Shown here: piece after piece, positions 25,840 to 32,087 of the stretch | Layout of the letters: each line of letters begins with the position of its first letter | Position numbering within the stretch: the stretch's first letter is position 1 | NCBI GenBank assembly: GCA_900544285.1 | Contig: UQUT01000001.1 | Span: 1 to 64,000 of the forward strand | DNA length: 64,000 bases | Direction of reading: 5' to 3' | DNA from: an uncultured Eubacterium sp. | GTDB lineage: Bacteria; Bacillota; Clostridia; Oscillospirales; CAG-272 | Notes under the pieces: generated by a model | Database searches by the model: none | The model's input: only the letters and a program-made list of their open reading frames with translations | What the model was told of the DNA's origin: nothing | Made by a program: the position numbers and the translations under genes

Positions 25840-25893
25840 AAAACCGAGAAAAATCGCGTTGAACATTAAAGTTCACGATTATCTCGGTTTTTA
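25840..25893 (+). terminator. Terminator after the spoVB-like gene
   Basis: AAACCGAGA pairs with TCTCGGTTT, with a second inner stem GAAC/GTTC, followed by T residues. On the minus strand it would also stop transcripts leaving the prophage through attL. Confidence 0.8.
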
Positions 25894-25923
25894 TTGTCTA
25901 TTACTTCCCTCAATTATATAAAA

Positions 25924-25948
25924 TTTGTATTTTGTATAATTGCCTGTA
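25924..25948. repeat. Left attachment repeat (attL)
   Basis: A 25-bp sequence, identical to 34218-34242, ending TATAATTGCCTGTA. It differs from the other copy in the bases on both sides. It does not resemble the B. subtilis or E. coli dif sites that I know. Confidence 0.8.
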
Positions 25949-25987
25949 ACAACGCAATAGGTGTAACACCGCCACACCTCGCTTGTA

Positions 25988-26016
25988 AGCATACCGGACA
26001 TTTTTTCATTTGTCAA
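25988..26016 (-). promoter_or_regulatory. Outward-facing promoter at the left prophage end
   Basis: On the minus strand TTGACA (26011-26016), 17 bases, TATGCT (25988-25993). In the prophage it points out through attL toward the end of the spoVB-like gene. In the excised circle the same transcript would cross the joined att site and enter the rep leader about 150 bases further on. Confidence 0.7.
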
Positions 26017-26090
26017 TACCCTTTTTATATTTTTGTGATTTTTGCATAAAATGTTTGTATGATTTGCACAAGTCGACTACAAACTACAAA

Positions 26091-26142
26091 AGTGCCGTAA
26101 GGTAACACTATACGCGCGTACGCGCGTAGTCTTTACGGCACT
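26091..26142. other. Large cruciform, candidate replication origin
   Basis: The 10-bp arms AGTGCCGTAA and TTACGGCACT (26091-26100, 26133-26142) enclose the 18-bp perfect palindrome TACGCGCGTACGCGCGTA (26111-26128). Read on the rep-coding strand, TAGTGTTAC (26102-26110) lies between the two stems; it differs by one base from TAGTATTAC, the nicking nonamer of many CRESS-DNA origins. This is the likeliest origin in a prophage whose Rep has HUH and helicase domains. The nonamer match could be chance. Confidence 0.5.
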
Positions 26143-26166
26143 AATCGTATAAGGAGATTACTATAT

Positions 26167-26345
26167 CTTAGTTTCTCTTTTAGAAAAAGAGAACTAAGAG
26201 TAGAGAAAAGAACGTTTTATCAGGGGGGCTCTGCCCCCCCGAACCCCTCCGCAGGGGCGTTTCACCCCTGACCCCAGACGATGGGCTTACGCCCCTCGAC
26301 CCTGGTCGCGAGGACTACGTCCTCCCTAACTTTGGCGGCGGCAAG
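26167..26345. other. Run of GC-rich hairpins in the prophage non-coding end
   Basis: Successive inverted repeats: CTTAGTT...AACTAAG (26167-26197), GGGGGGCTCTGCCCCCC (26223-26239), CCCCTCCGCAGGGG and GGGCTTACGCCC. There is no credible open reading frame with a ribosome site. In filamentous phages this kind of region holds the complementary-strand origin and the packaging signal, which is the inferred role. Confidence 0.45.
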
Positions 26346-26497
26346 CGCCGCGGGGAAACTTTTAGTTAGTTCTAATCGAAGGTCTTGAACACTTGTAAAG
26401 GCTTTTAGAAAAAATTTTTTCAGAGAGTGTCTCTGTTCGCTGATTTGATTTTTGATGGCTTGAAAAATTTTTTTCGAAAAACCTTGACAAGGTTCAA

Positions 26498-26595
26498 TTT
26501 TCGGTGTTTTCATGGCTACGCCGAAGGGGGCAAGGCTCAAAGCAAAAGATAGAGTTAGAGCTGCCCCCTTCGTCATATCCATTTTACACCGAAAA
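26498..26595. repeat. 98-bp imperfect inverted repeat
   Basis: TTTTCGGTGT (26498-26507) pairs with ACACCGAAAA (26586-26595), and CGAAGGGGGCA pairs with TGCCCCCTTCG inside it. A minus-strand open frame across this repeat has no ribosome site and was not accepted as a gene. This is a possible packaging hairpin or second-strand origin. Confidence 0.5.
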
Positions 26596-26632
26596 CAGTT
26601 CTGATTTGTTTTACCTCTGGGGGATGGGGTCT

Positions 26633-26674
26633 AAAGCAAAAGAAGCGCCTTTCGGCGCGTCTCTTGCTTTTTTT
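26633..26674 (+). terminator. Plus-strand terminator upstream of the small RNA
   Basis: The outer stem AAAGCAA/TTGCTTT and inner GCGCC/GGCGC around TTTC are followed by T residues. It isolates the small-RNA promoter at 26685 from any plus-strand transcript of the hairpin region. Confidence 0.7.
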
Positions 26675-26684
26675 GGTTTTGCTC

Positions 26685-26713
26685 TTGACTTTTGGATTTT
26701 TTTGTGATATCAT
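26685..26713 (+). promoter_or_regulatory. Promoter of small RNA copy 1
   Basis: TTGACT (26685-26690), 17 bases, TATCAT (26708-26713). The same promoter, base for base, precedes copy 2 at 34357. Confidence 0.8.
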
Positions 26714-26718
26714 TTTAA

Positions 26719-26802
26719 CGAAGCAAGGCAAGGAGCTTTTTTTTCGAGGTCGCGTTCTGCTTCGTGAACACGTTCAGCTTTCAGGGAGAACGTGTTCTTT
26801 TT
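26719..26802 (+). ncRNA. Structured small RNA, copy 1 (prophage-encoded)
   Basis: About 84 nt between a promoter and an intrinsic terminator, with no start codon of use. Stem 1 pairs ACGAAGCA (26718-26725) with TGCTTCGT (26758-26765); its loop exposes GGCAAGGAGC followed by a T run. The terminator is a perfect 10-bp stem GAACACGTTC/GAACGTGTTC plus TTTTT. Copy 2 at 34391-34470 keeps both stems and the exposed motif while the remaining loops differ, which argues for a functional RNA. It points at the 3' end of a 39-residue protein gene only 16 bases away. The role is inferred: antisense partner or decoy. Confidence 0.65.
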
Positions 26803-26817
26803 ATTGTCGCGGAGGTC

Positions 26818-26937
26818 TTATTTTAAGTTTTTCGCTATCTTGCGAATATATCGCACTGCGTCTTTGACATCCTTCGCGGACTTCTCCAAATAGTCAGCGA
26901 GCATTTCAAGCAGCAGTGCTAATGCTGATTTACTCAT
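26818..26937 (-). CDS. 39-residue amphipathic protein convergent with the small RNA
   Basis: Start ATG at 26937. The protein is helical throughout: a hydrophobic N-terminal part (SALALLLEMLADYLE) and a basic C-terminal part (VRYIRKIAKNLK), without a clear membrane span. Its promoter (27003-27031) is perfect consensus. The leader contains AGGCAAGGAGC and AGGCAAGGTGC; sequence complementary to both occurs in the antisense of the small RNA, so a long transcript could fold back on its own ribosome site. Size, amphipathic nature, strong promoter and convergent RNA recall type I toxin modules; a phage regulator is an alternative. A related truncated ORF (EYIRKYIKTLRK end) lies at 34469-34570. Confidence 0.6.
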   Translation of the reverse strand: MSKSALALLLEMLADYLEKSAKDVKDAVRYIRKIAKNLK

Positions 26938-27002
26938 GCTTAGCACCTTGCCTTTCTGCTCCTTGCCTATCAAATGAAATGCAACCTTCACTTGACATTA
27001 TT

Positions 27003-27031
27003 ATTATATCACATTATTTGTTATTTGTCAA
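27003..27031 (-). promoter_or_regulatory. Consensus promoter of the 39-residue gene
   Basis: On the minus strand TTGACA (27026-27031), 17 bases, TATAAT (27003-27008): a perfect sigma-A promoter, unexpected for such a small gene inside a prophage. Confidence 0.85.
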
Positions 27032-27099
27032 TAGTTATTAACAAAAAAGCCTTATTTTATCAATATTTTTTCAATATTTATTTCATTTTTGCACAAAGA

Positions 27100-27126
27100 A
27101 AAAATGCAAGCATTAGCTTGCATTTT
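27100..27126 (-). terminator. Terminator at the end of the phage operon
   Basis: AAATGCAAGC pairs with GCTTGCATTT across TAAT with T residues on both strands. It stops the long minus-strand operon before the promoter of the 39-residue gene. Confidence 0.85.
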
Positions 27127-27138
27127 CTTTTTTATGGC

Positions 27139-27180
27139 GTGCTGTGTCGGGGGTGCATAAGCAACCCCCGACAACAGCAC
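27139..27180 (-). terminator. Large hairpin after the DUF3850 gene
   Basis: GTGCTG and CAGCAC flank GTCGGGGGT/ACCCCCGAC around a small loop. It lies 34 bases after the last phage gene, directly before the T-rich terminator. It may strengthen termination or protect the mRNA 3' end. Confidence 0.6.
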
Positions 27181-27213
27181 ACCCCCGTAAACGGCAGCTC
27201 GCAAAATCTTGCT

Positions 27214-27624
27214 TCACTTCTTCCCTTTCTTGCCGTTATCGTCTTTGAACGAATAATAGCAAGGTGCTATCGAAAGAATGACATAACCATCACGAATAAC
27301 CGTTCCAATTTCATCTTTATAATCATCAGGACGAAAAATATCAACAATTTGATAAAAACACTTATCTATCTTATGTTCAACCATCATATTTTTATCAACA
27401 GGAATAAATCTGATAATATCTCCTTGTTCATAATTACGGTCATTTTTCCTTAATTCAAATCTTTTATAACAGTTATAAACATCATCACAATATTTATAAT
27501 CTAATTTAAGATAATGTACAGTTCTTTTGTCGTTTACGACCGGAGTCAGCTTGCGGGTTACCGCAATTGCAACGAGGGCAAACATTGTGCAGATTATGAG
27601 TAATGCAACAAAAAGTATAATCAT
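27214..27624 (-). CDS. Membrane-anchored DUF3850 (ASCH-like) protein
   Basis: 136 residues; AGAGG precedes the ATG. An N-terminal membrane helix (residues 2-24, ILFVALLIICTMFALVAIAV) is joined to a domain with the DUF3850 pattern: HYLKLDYKYCDDVYN, KRFELRKNDRNYEQGDIIRFIPVD and DGYVILSI. DUF3850 belongs to the PUA/ASCH group, thought to bind nucleic acid or modified nucleotides, and is usually a soluble phage or plasmid protein; a membrane anchor is unusual. It is last in the phage operon, after the assembly ATPase, so it may act at the assembly site. Domain call good, role unknown. Confidence 0.75.
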   Translation of the reverse strand: MIILFVALLIICTMFALVAIAVTRKLTPVVNDKRTVHYLKLDYKYCDDVYNCYKRFELRKNDRNYEQGDIIRFIPVDKNMMVEHKIDKCFYQIVDIFRPDDYKDEIGTVIRDGYVILSIAPCYYSFKDDNGKKGKK

Positions 27625-27637
27625 TTTTTTACCTCTT

Positions 27638-28618
27638 TCATTCTATTATTTCTTTTTCTGTTTCAGGTTTATTCAGCTCTTCGAGCATGCGGATATACCT
27701 GATTATCTTCAGTTTATCATCGTTTATCTTCGCCAATTCAAGACAATCTTCTATTCCCTGCTTTATGTTCTTGAACATCCGATAAAGAGCGTATTTTCTG
27801 CCTTCTTCTTTGTACGCTTTTTCTTCTTCTTTTGTACACGAGAGGTCTATTATGTAGTTCGTTTTCAGGTCATCTGACCACTCGTCAGGAGCTTTGAAAG
27901 TAAAGCCTGTATACTTAACATTCGAGTAACAACGAGTATCATATTTTCGTTTATTCATCCATCTATACGGAAAAAAGCCAAATAAATAATCGTTATTATT
28001 CTCCTCTATGTTGTTTACATTTATTGTGTCCTCAATACATTTGAGCACATCTACATTGACTTTGTAAAAAGGCATAATGCCGAGCCATCGGCGGAAATTT
28101 GAAAGACTGTACACCGTATTAGTGCGCCGTCTTATATTGATAAGAACCTGCCCAAACGCTTGGTCATCAATAATTACGTAAGCATTGTAAAAGTGTCTGA
28201 CCATTCTAATCCACATGTCAAGATAAAGGATTACAAGGGGATTTGCGTAGTCAAGATTACTTGCTATTTCGGAAAATTCCGATATCAAAATAACGCAATT
28301 TTCGGGCAGCAATTCTTGAAACAAAAGGTGTTCCCTCTTCAATACGTGTGTCTTTTCCCCGCCGATAACGGCGGGAAAAGAACTCCATGCGGAAGGCTCA
28401 TCACCTTTAAGTATACCGAACTTATATTCAAATTTTAACCGTCTGTATATGCTTTCAGCTCGTTCACAAACGTTGAATGTTTTACCTGCTCCAGGTTCAC
28501 CAGTAAGGGCAATAACACGTTCGCCTTTGCCGATTTTAGTTGCGCGAAGAAACTGCAACAGAACGAGCACAAAGAAGCCAACGACAGCGACGAGGATTAT
28601 AATAGCAGTTGTAGACAT
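27638..28618 (-). CDS. zot: Zot-like filamentous-phage assembly ATPase
   Basis: 326 residues. Zot/pI proteins are inner-membrane ATPases that extrude filamentous phage through the envelope. An N-terminal membrane helix (IIILVAVVGFFVLVLLQFL) is followed by Walker A ALTGEPGAGKTF at about residues 39-50, a Walker-B-like VILISEFSEIA, a DDQAFG segment and the RRWLGIMPFYKV region. In proteobacterial Zot the membrane helix usually comes after the ATPase; here it is first, as also seen in Gram-positive versions. It is preceded by small membrane proteins and followed by the DUF3850 gene. This is the clearest marker that the element is an inovirus. Confidence 0.82.
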   Translation of the reverse strand: MSTTAIIILVAVVGFFVLVLLQFLRATKIGKGERVIALTGEPGAGKTFNVCERAESIYRRLKFEYKFGILKGDEPSAWSSFPAVIGGEKTHVLKREHLLFQELLPENCVILISEFSEIASNLDYANPLVILYLDMWIRMVRHFYNAYVIIDDQAFGQVLINIRRRTNTVYSLSNFRRWLGIMPFYKVNVDVLKCIEDTINVNNIEENNNDYLFGFFPYRWMNKRKYDTRCYSNVKYTGFTFKAPDEWSDDLKTNYIIDLSCTKEEEKAYKEEGRKYALYRMFKNIKQGIEDCLELAKINDDKLKIIRYIRMLEELNKPETEKEIIE

Positions 28619-28622
28619 TCAA

Positions 28623-28955
28623 TCACCTGCGCTTTTTGAAAATGCCGAAAACGCATTTGAAGAGCCATGCAACGATAAAGATTACAAAAATTATCGTCAG
28701 CTTTGCGAAAAACGGTGCATATGTATGAACCGTTGAAGCTGAGAAAAAGAACGTTAAGAACGTCCAGAGAACGCCCTCAAGAGTGCCCGCATCGGGCGGA
28801 GTGAATTCTTCCTCTGTGCCTGCTGCAGTTGTTACGGTCTCTGTGGGTTCTGCTGTGGTCGTTTCAGTATCAACGGCGGACACGGACATACTGAACACAA
28901 GAAGAACGCACAGAACGGCGCAAATCGCGCCTACAATCAATTTAATACGTTTCAT
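28623..28955 (-). CDS. Small exported membrane protein (candidate minor coat protein)
   Basis: 110 residues with a strong AAGGAGG ribosome site. A cleavable-looking signal peptide (KLIVGAICAVLCVLLVFSMSVSA) is followed by a Thr/Glu-rich segment (TTTAEPTETVTTAAGTEEE), then hydrophobic stretches (LEGVLWTFLTFFFSAS and LTIIFVIFIVAWLFKCVFGIF) and a basic end KKRR. Signal, exposed acidic part, membrane helix and basic tail form the layout of filamentous-phage coat proteins. It could be the major or a minor virion protein; its place just before zot favours a minor tip protein (pVI-like). No sequence family was recognised. Confidence 0.65.
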   Translation of the reverse strand: MKRIKLIVGAICAVLCVLLVFSMSVSAVDTETTTAEPTETVTTAAGTEEEFTPPDAGTLEGVLWTFLTFFFSASTVHTYAPFFAKLTIIFVIFIVAWLFKCVFGIFKKRR

Positions 28956-28964
28956 TTTACCTCC

Positions 28965-29162
28965 TTAATACTTTTTGATAATTTTCATGTACTCCTCAAG
29001 TTCCTTCGGGGACTTATCAGAAGCACGGGACACAAGCTCATTGTATATAGTCCTGCGAATTTGATTATTGAGCTTAACCTTTTTTATGACATTGACGAGA
29101 GCCAATACAAGCAATGTAATGACTATCATTGCAATTGGTATTGCGAAAATAAGTGCTAACAT
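28965..29162 (-). CDS. Small membrane protein of the phage operon
   Basis: 65 residues; GGAAAGG lies before the ATG. An N-terminal membrane helix (LIFAIPIAMIVITLLVLALVNVI) is followed by a charged cytoplasmic tail that may be helical (KSPKELEEYMKIIKKY). It is 9 bases upstream of the next phage gene and clearly in the same transcript. This size and topology resemble pVII/pIX or assembly accessory proteins of inoviruses; no family was recognised. Confidence 0.6.
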   Translation of the reverse strand: MLALIFAIPIAMIVITLLVLALVNVIKKVKLNNQIRRTIYNELVSRASDKSPKELEEYMKIIKKY

Positions 29163-29189
29163 TTTTTCCTTTCCGAGGGGTTTTCCCTC

Positions 29190-29252
29190 TTGACATAAAG
29201 TTTTTTATTTGGTAAAATTTTTGTAATGTTTTGTTAATCACCTTAAGGTGAT
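29190..29252 (+). promoter_or_regulatory. Reverse-facing promoter with a 16-bp palindromic operator
   Basis: TTGACA (29190-29195), 17 bases, TAAAAT (29213-29218), followed 18 bases later by the perfect palindrome ATCACCTTAAGGTGAT (29237-29252) and then a GAAGGAG ribosome site. It reads against the phage operon. The promoter and early leader (29185-29240) recur almost unchanged at 34559-34614 beyond attR, but without the palindrome. Confidence 0.75.
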
Positions 29253-29267
29253 AGAAGGAGAGATAAA

Positions 29268-29471
29268 ATGCCACTGTACGAAAAATTATTAGAATTGCCG
29301 GAAAAATTCGATAAATTCGAAACATGCGTAATCGTTGCGGGGGTAATTGTCGCAATGATTATTGTAATCTTAATTATGAATGTTCGTAATTTAAGGCGCG
29401 AAGTAGACGAATTAAAAGATTACAACATAAGAAAAGAGCACGATTTAGACAACTGCAAATTTGATGATTAA
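29268..29471 (+). CDS. Counter-oriented single-span membrane protein
   Basis: 67 residues with a good GAAGGAG site and its own promoter; the only plus-strand protein gene inside the prophage. A charged N-terminus (MPLYEKLLELPEKFDKF) is followed by one membrane helix (VIVAGVIVAMIIVILIM) and a charged tail predicted to coil (NLRREVDELKDYNIRKEHD). Its stop overlaps the stop of the convergent 225-residue gene by 4 bases. Independent, oppositely directed expression inside a prophage is typical of lysogenic functions such as immunity or superinfection exclusion; that role is inferred. No known family was recognised. Confidence 0.65.
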   Translation: MPLYEKLLELPEKFDKFETCVIVAGVIVAMIIVILIMNVRNLRREVDELKDYNIRKEHDLDNCKFDD

Positions 29472-30145
29472 AAATTACCACCGCCACCACCATGTGCAAC
29501 GATAGAAGCTCCGCAAATATCTTCGGCTTCTAAAATTGTTATATCCTTAAGTATGCCGGAAGTATCAAGTAATTTAGAATCCGAAAAATAATCTCCTATG
29601 GTACGAATAGAACCATCATCATTGTAAAGATATTTGATGCCATTAGAATCATAGACGCGAATATCTTTCAGCTTAAAATGTCCGAAGAATTTGTATAAAA
29701 ACTGATTAGTAAACGTATCAATACGCTGTCCTTTTTCAAAATTCAAATACGGACTATCGCAATAAATTACATAGCTGGCGGACTTAGAGCCAGAACCAAC
29801 ATATACAAGATGTGTTCCGTCTCTAAAAGTAAGAACTCGACACATAGTAGTAGGTGCTAATCGGTCAAGATTGATTGGGTCGCCAGAAAAATCATAACAA
29901 TCACAATCAAGAGACGTTATAGAACCACCGAATATCTTATAAAATAATTTACTTATTGCGCTCGGCAAAAAAGTAAGACGTTCAAAGGAAACAATAACAT
30001 TTCTTCCCCAATCATTAGAACGCGAAAAATCATAAAACCAAACTTCGGAAGAATATAACTTTTCACGCAACGTAAAACCTGTATTACCGAGAGCAAAAAA
30101 AATAACAAGTAATACAGCAAGAAGAATACAAACATACTTACTCAT
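29468..30145 (-). CDS. Exported phage protein, probable virion tip component
   Basis: 225 residues. A signal peptide or N-terminal anchor (YVCILLAVLLVIFFALG) is followed by an extracytoplasmic region with four cysteines (CDCY, TMCRV, VIYCDS) and the glycine tail AHGGGGGNF. It overlaps the pIII-like gene by 4 bases (ATGA), so the two are made together, which suggests a shared structure at the virion end. No family was recognised. Confidence 0.65.
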   Translation of the reverse strand: MSKYVCILLAVLLVIFFALGNTGFTLREKLYSSEVWFYDFSRSNDWGRNVIVSFERLTFLPSAISKLFYKIFGGSITSLDCDCYDFSGDPINLDRLAPTTMCRVLTFRDGTHLVYVGSGSKSASYVIYCDSPYLNFEKGQRIDTFTNQFLYKFFGHFKLKDIRVYDSNGIKYLYNDDGSIRTIGDYFSDSKLLDTSGILKDITILEAEDICGASIVAHGGGGGNF

Positions 30146-31470
30146 CGCGACACAACCTTAACAATAAAGAATACAACAAGGGCAAGGCAAAGAACACTAA
30201 GAATACCGAGGACGGAAAAGCCAGCTACCGACATATTACCAGTAGTTGATATAATAAATCCTGCAACTGCGCCGAGAATTGACGGGAAAAGATTTGTAAG
30301 GTCTCCTTCAGCTTGATTTTTTCCTCTAACTATACCTTCGGCAATGCCGTTGTTGTAAGAAACATCGTCGAAGCCGTCGCCGTTTTCGTCAATATAGTGC
30401 TTGAGTTTACACGTTCCGGCACCGGAGCCAAAGAAGGTTATCGGGTTGCTTTCACCGATACAAGTATCGACAGAAGAATAATCTATATCCATCATCGGAG
30501 CGTTTGTCGGGGGGTTCGTGGAGATTTCGGAGAAATCAAACGTGAACCATGAAGTATATGAGGACTGAACAATAGTCGTAGAATAGCAAGCTCTAACACG
30601 AGCATAATAAAATTCATCACCATCATATTCACTTGCTACGTCAAATGAAGTATTTGCTGTAAAACCGCCATAAATGAGAGTGCCAACAGAGCCAGGGTCG
30701 CCTTTATAAACTTCGACATAATACTCCGTAGCTTGAGGAACGCTGTCCCATTTGAGGAATTCACCATCAATCCATGCATGAGGAGTGTCAAGAGTAGAAG
30801 GCGCAGCAGGCATGGCAGCCGTCATAGAAATTACGAGTGCGCCTGTAATGTTAGTGACGTTTACGGAGACTTGTCCATGTGTACTGTAATCCACTGTAAC
30901 ATTATCACTATTTGTAATATTTACACCACCCATAAAGACCGTAAGAGTAGCGTTATCATTGCTGACGCTGTATTCAGAGTATGACGGGTTTGTACTGTCG
31001 GTAAAAGTGACGTTAAAAGAGCCACCACGGGCGATTTTACCACCTGTATTACTTGCGTCGCAATATTTAGCATTAACAGTAATTGAACAGTATTCAGGAG
31101 CGGTGGAGACGTTGTAAGCGTAAACTTTCAAGATATAATAAGGTTTCAGCTTAACAAGAGCGAGCGCGGAAGCGTCAAGCTGTTCTTCGGCAACGCTGTA
31201 CAACTCTTCGCCAGTAGACGCTTTAGAGGGCGTATAAGTGGAGAGTAGTACACCTGTATCATTTGACATTGTATCGCCTTGCACAAATGCTCTGATTTCA
31301 TAATACGTCGCATTTTTAACGGACGTAAACTCTATCTTTTTATCTTTTTCATTGTATCGCGCGTCCATCTCATACAGACGATAGGAAGCGGAAGCCGTGA
31401 GGTTTGCAACGAACATAAAGCACACCACAAGGACGGACATTATCGCAAATATTCGTTTTTTGTTTTTCAT
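30142..31470 (-). CDS. pIII-like adsorption/minor coat protein
   Basis: 442 residues from the ATG at 31470, which has GAAAGGAG; an ATG 15 bases upstream lacks one. A signal peptide (IFAIMSVLVVCFMFVANLTASA) is followed by fibronectin-III-like beta segments (KKIEFTSVKNATYYEIRA; LKWDSVPQATEYYVEVYKG), a second signature near DTCIGESNPITFFGSGAGTC and a C-terminal membrane helix with a short basic end (VLGILSVLCLALVVFFIVKVVSR). Long exported N-terminal domains plus a C-terminal anchor is the layout of pIII, which binds the host receptor and releases the virion. It is the first gene after the coat terminator. Confidence 0.75.
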   Translation of the reverse strand: MKNKKRIFAIMSVLVVCFMFVANLTASASYRLYEMDARYNEKDKKIEFTSVKNATYYEIRAFVQGDTMSNDTGVLLSTYTPSKASTGEELYSVAEEQLDASALALVKLKPYYILKVYAYNVSTAPEYCSITVNAKYCDASNTGGKIARGGSFNVTFTDSTNPSYSEYSVSNDNATLTVFMGGVNITNSDNVTVDYSTHGQVSVNVTNITGALVISMTAAMPAAPSTLDTPHAWIDGEFLKWDSVPQATEYYVEVYKGDPGSVGTLIYGGFTANTSFDVASEYDGDEFYYARVRACYSTTIVQSSYTSWFTFDFSEISTNPPTNAPMMDIDYSSVDTCIGESNPITFFGSGAGTCKLKHYIDENGDGFDDVSYNNGIAEGIVRGKNQAEGDLTNLFPSILGAVAGFIISTTGNMSVAGFSVLGILSVLCLALVVFFIVKVVSR

Positions 31471-31487
31471 AATTACTCCTTTCATAG

Positions 31488-31519
31488 AAAAGAGGGCGGG
31501 GCTTTCCCCGCCCTCTTTT
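31488..31519 (-). terminator. Terminator after the major coat gene
   Basis: AAAAGAGGGCGGGG pairs perfectly with CCCCGCCCTCTTTT across a 4-base loop. In classical filamentous phages a terminator directly after the major coat gene gives high coat and low pIII expression; the position here is equivalent. Confidence 0.85.
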
Positions 31520-31533
31520 GAGGTATTTTTTTA

Positions 31534-31758
31534 TTAGATTTTGCGGAAAATAGTCCACATAAGTGTACTTGCAAAACCTACGCCGAGAAATGCAAGTCCC
31601 CATATACCAAGAGTAGATATGGACTTTGTAACTTCTCCGTTAGCACCTGTCGTGCTAACTACAAAGAGGTCTTCAAACACACCGACAATAGACTGACCAA
31701 CACCACCGAGAAGACCAGTTATAGCTTCTACAATAGCGTCAACGATACTTTTTACCAA
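31534..31758 (-). CDS. Probable major coat protein
   Basis: 74 residues. It starts with TTG, placed by AAAGGAGG 8 bases upstream. The N-terminal half is an amphipathic helix (SIVDAIVEAITGLLGGVGQS), then a short polar hinge with acidic residues (TTGANGEVTKS), then a membrane helix (LGIWGLAFLGVGFASTLMW) ending FRKI. Small size, amphipathic-hinge-membrane-basic order and the following strong terminator match inovirus major coat proteins. It has no separate signal peptide, as in some inoviruses. A hairpin (ATCACGTGA/TCACGTTGAT) lies upstream in the leader. Confidence 0.72.
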   Translation of the reverse strand: MVKSIVDAIVEAITGLLGGVGQSIVGVFEDLFVVSTTGANGEVTKSISTLGIWGLAFLGVGFASTLMWTIFRKI

Positions 31759-31826
31759 ACTATGCGCCTCCTTTCCTGCACTATTCTTTATATCAACGTG
31801 AGCGCGCTTTCACGTGATAATCTTTG

Positions 31827-32066
31827 TTATCTTGCCGTTGAAGGCTTAACCGGGCTGTCATCGTCAACAAGGAGCAAACCGAGAAGCTCAGTGTTGACAC
31901 ATGCGTCGGTTTTGAACACCGGAGAAAGTTTTACATCTCTGTTTCTCACGGGACAATGATATGAATAGTCAAGTGCTTGTTTGCGCTCGCCGTTCTTATT
32001 GAGATACGCTCTCTTCTTGATAGTAAGGGTAACTGTAATCACCTGTTTTCTTTCGTTGTTTTCCAT
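31827..32066 (-). CDS. Candidate ssDNA-binding protein (gpV position)
   Basis: 79 residues; AAAGGAT precedes the ATG. A basic, beta-rich small protein (QVITVTLTIKKRAYLNKNG, YHCPVRNRDVKLSPVF) with an acidic end (LLLVDDDSPVKPS). It lies between the replication genes and the coat gene, where filamentous phages encode the ssDNA-binding protein gpV (87 residues in M13). Size, charge and position support that role, but no sequence family could be recognised. Confidence 0.55.
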   Translation of the reverse strand: MENNERKQVITVTLTIKKRAYLNKNGERKQALDYSYHCPVRNRDVKLSPVFKTDACVNTELLGLLLVDDDSPVKPSTAR

Positions 32067-32087
32067 TTTTTTAATCCTTTCATTTGT

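Noticed and set aside
25921..25948. attL as a dif site
   Set aside because: No convincing match to the XerC and XerD arms of the B. subtilis or E. coli dif sites that I know; kept only as an attachment repeat.
26262..26582. Minus-strand open frame of 106 codons in the prophage left end
   Set aside because: It has no ribosome site, spans the GC-rich hairpins and the 98-bp inverted repeat, and its amino-acid composition follows the repeats. Treated as non-coding.
26504..26707. Plus-strand open frame of 67 codons ending in aromatic residues
   Set aside because: It crosses a terminator and the small-RNA promoter and has no ribosome site; a chance frame.
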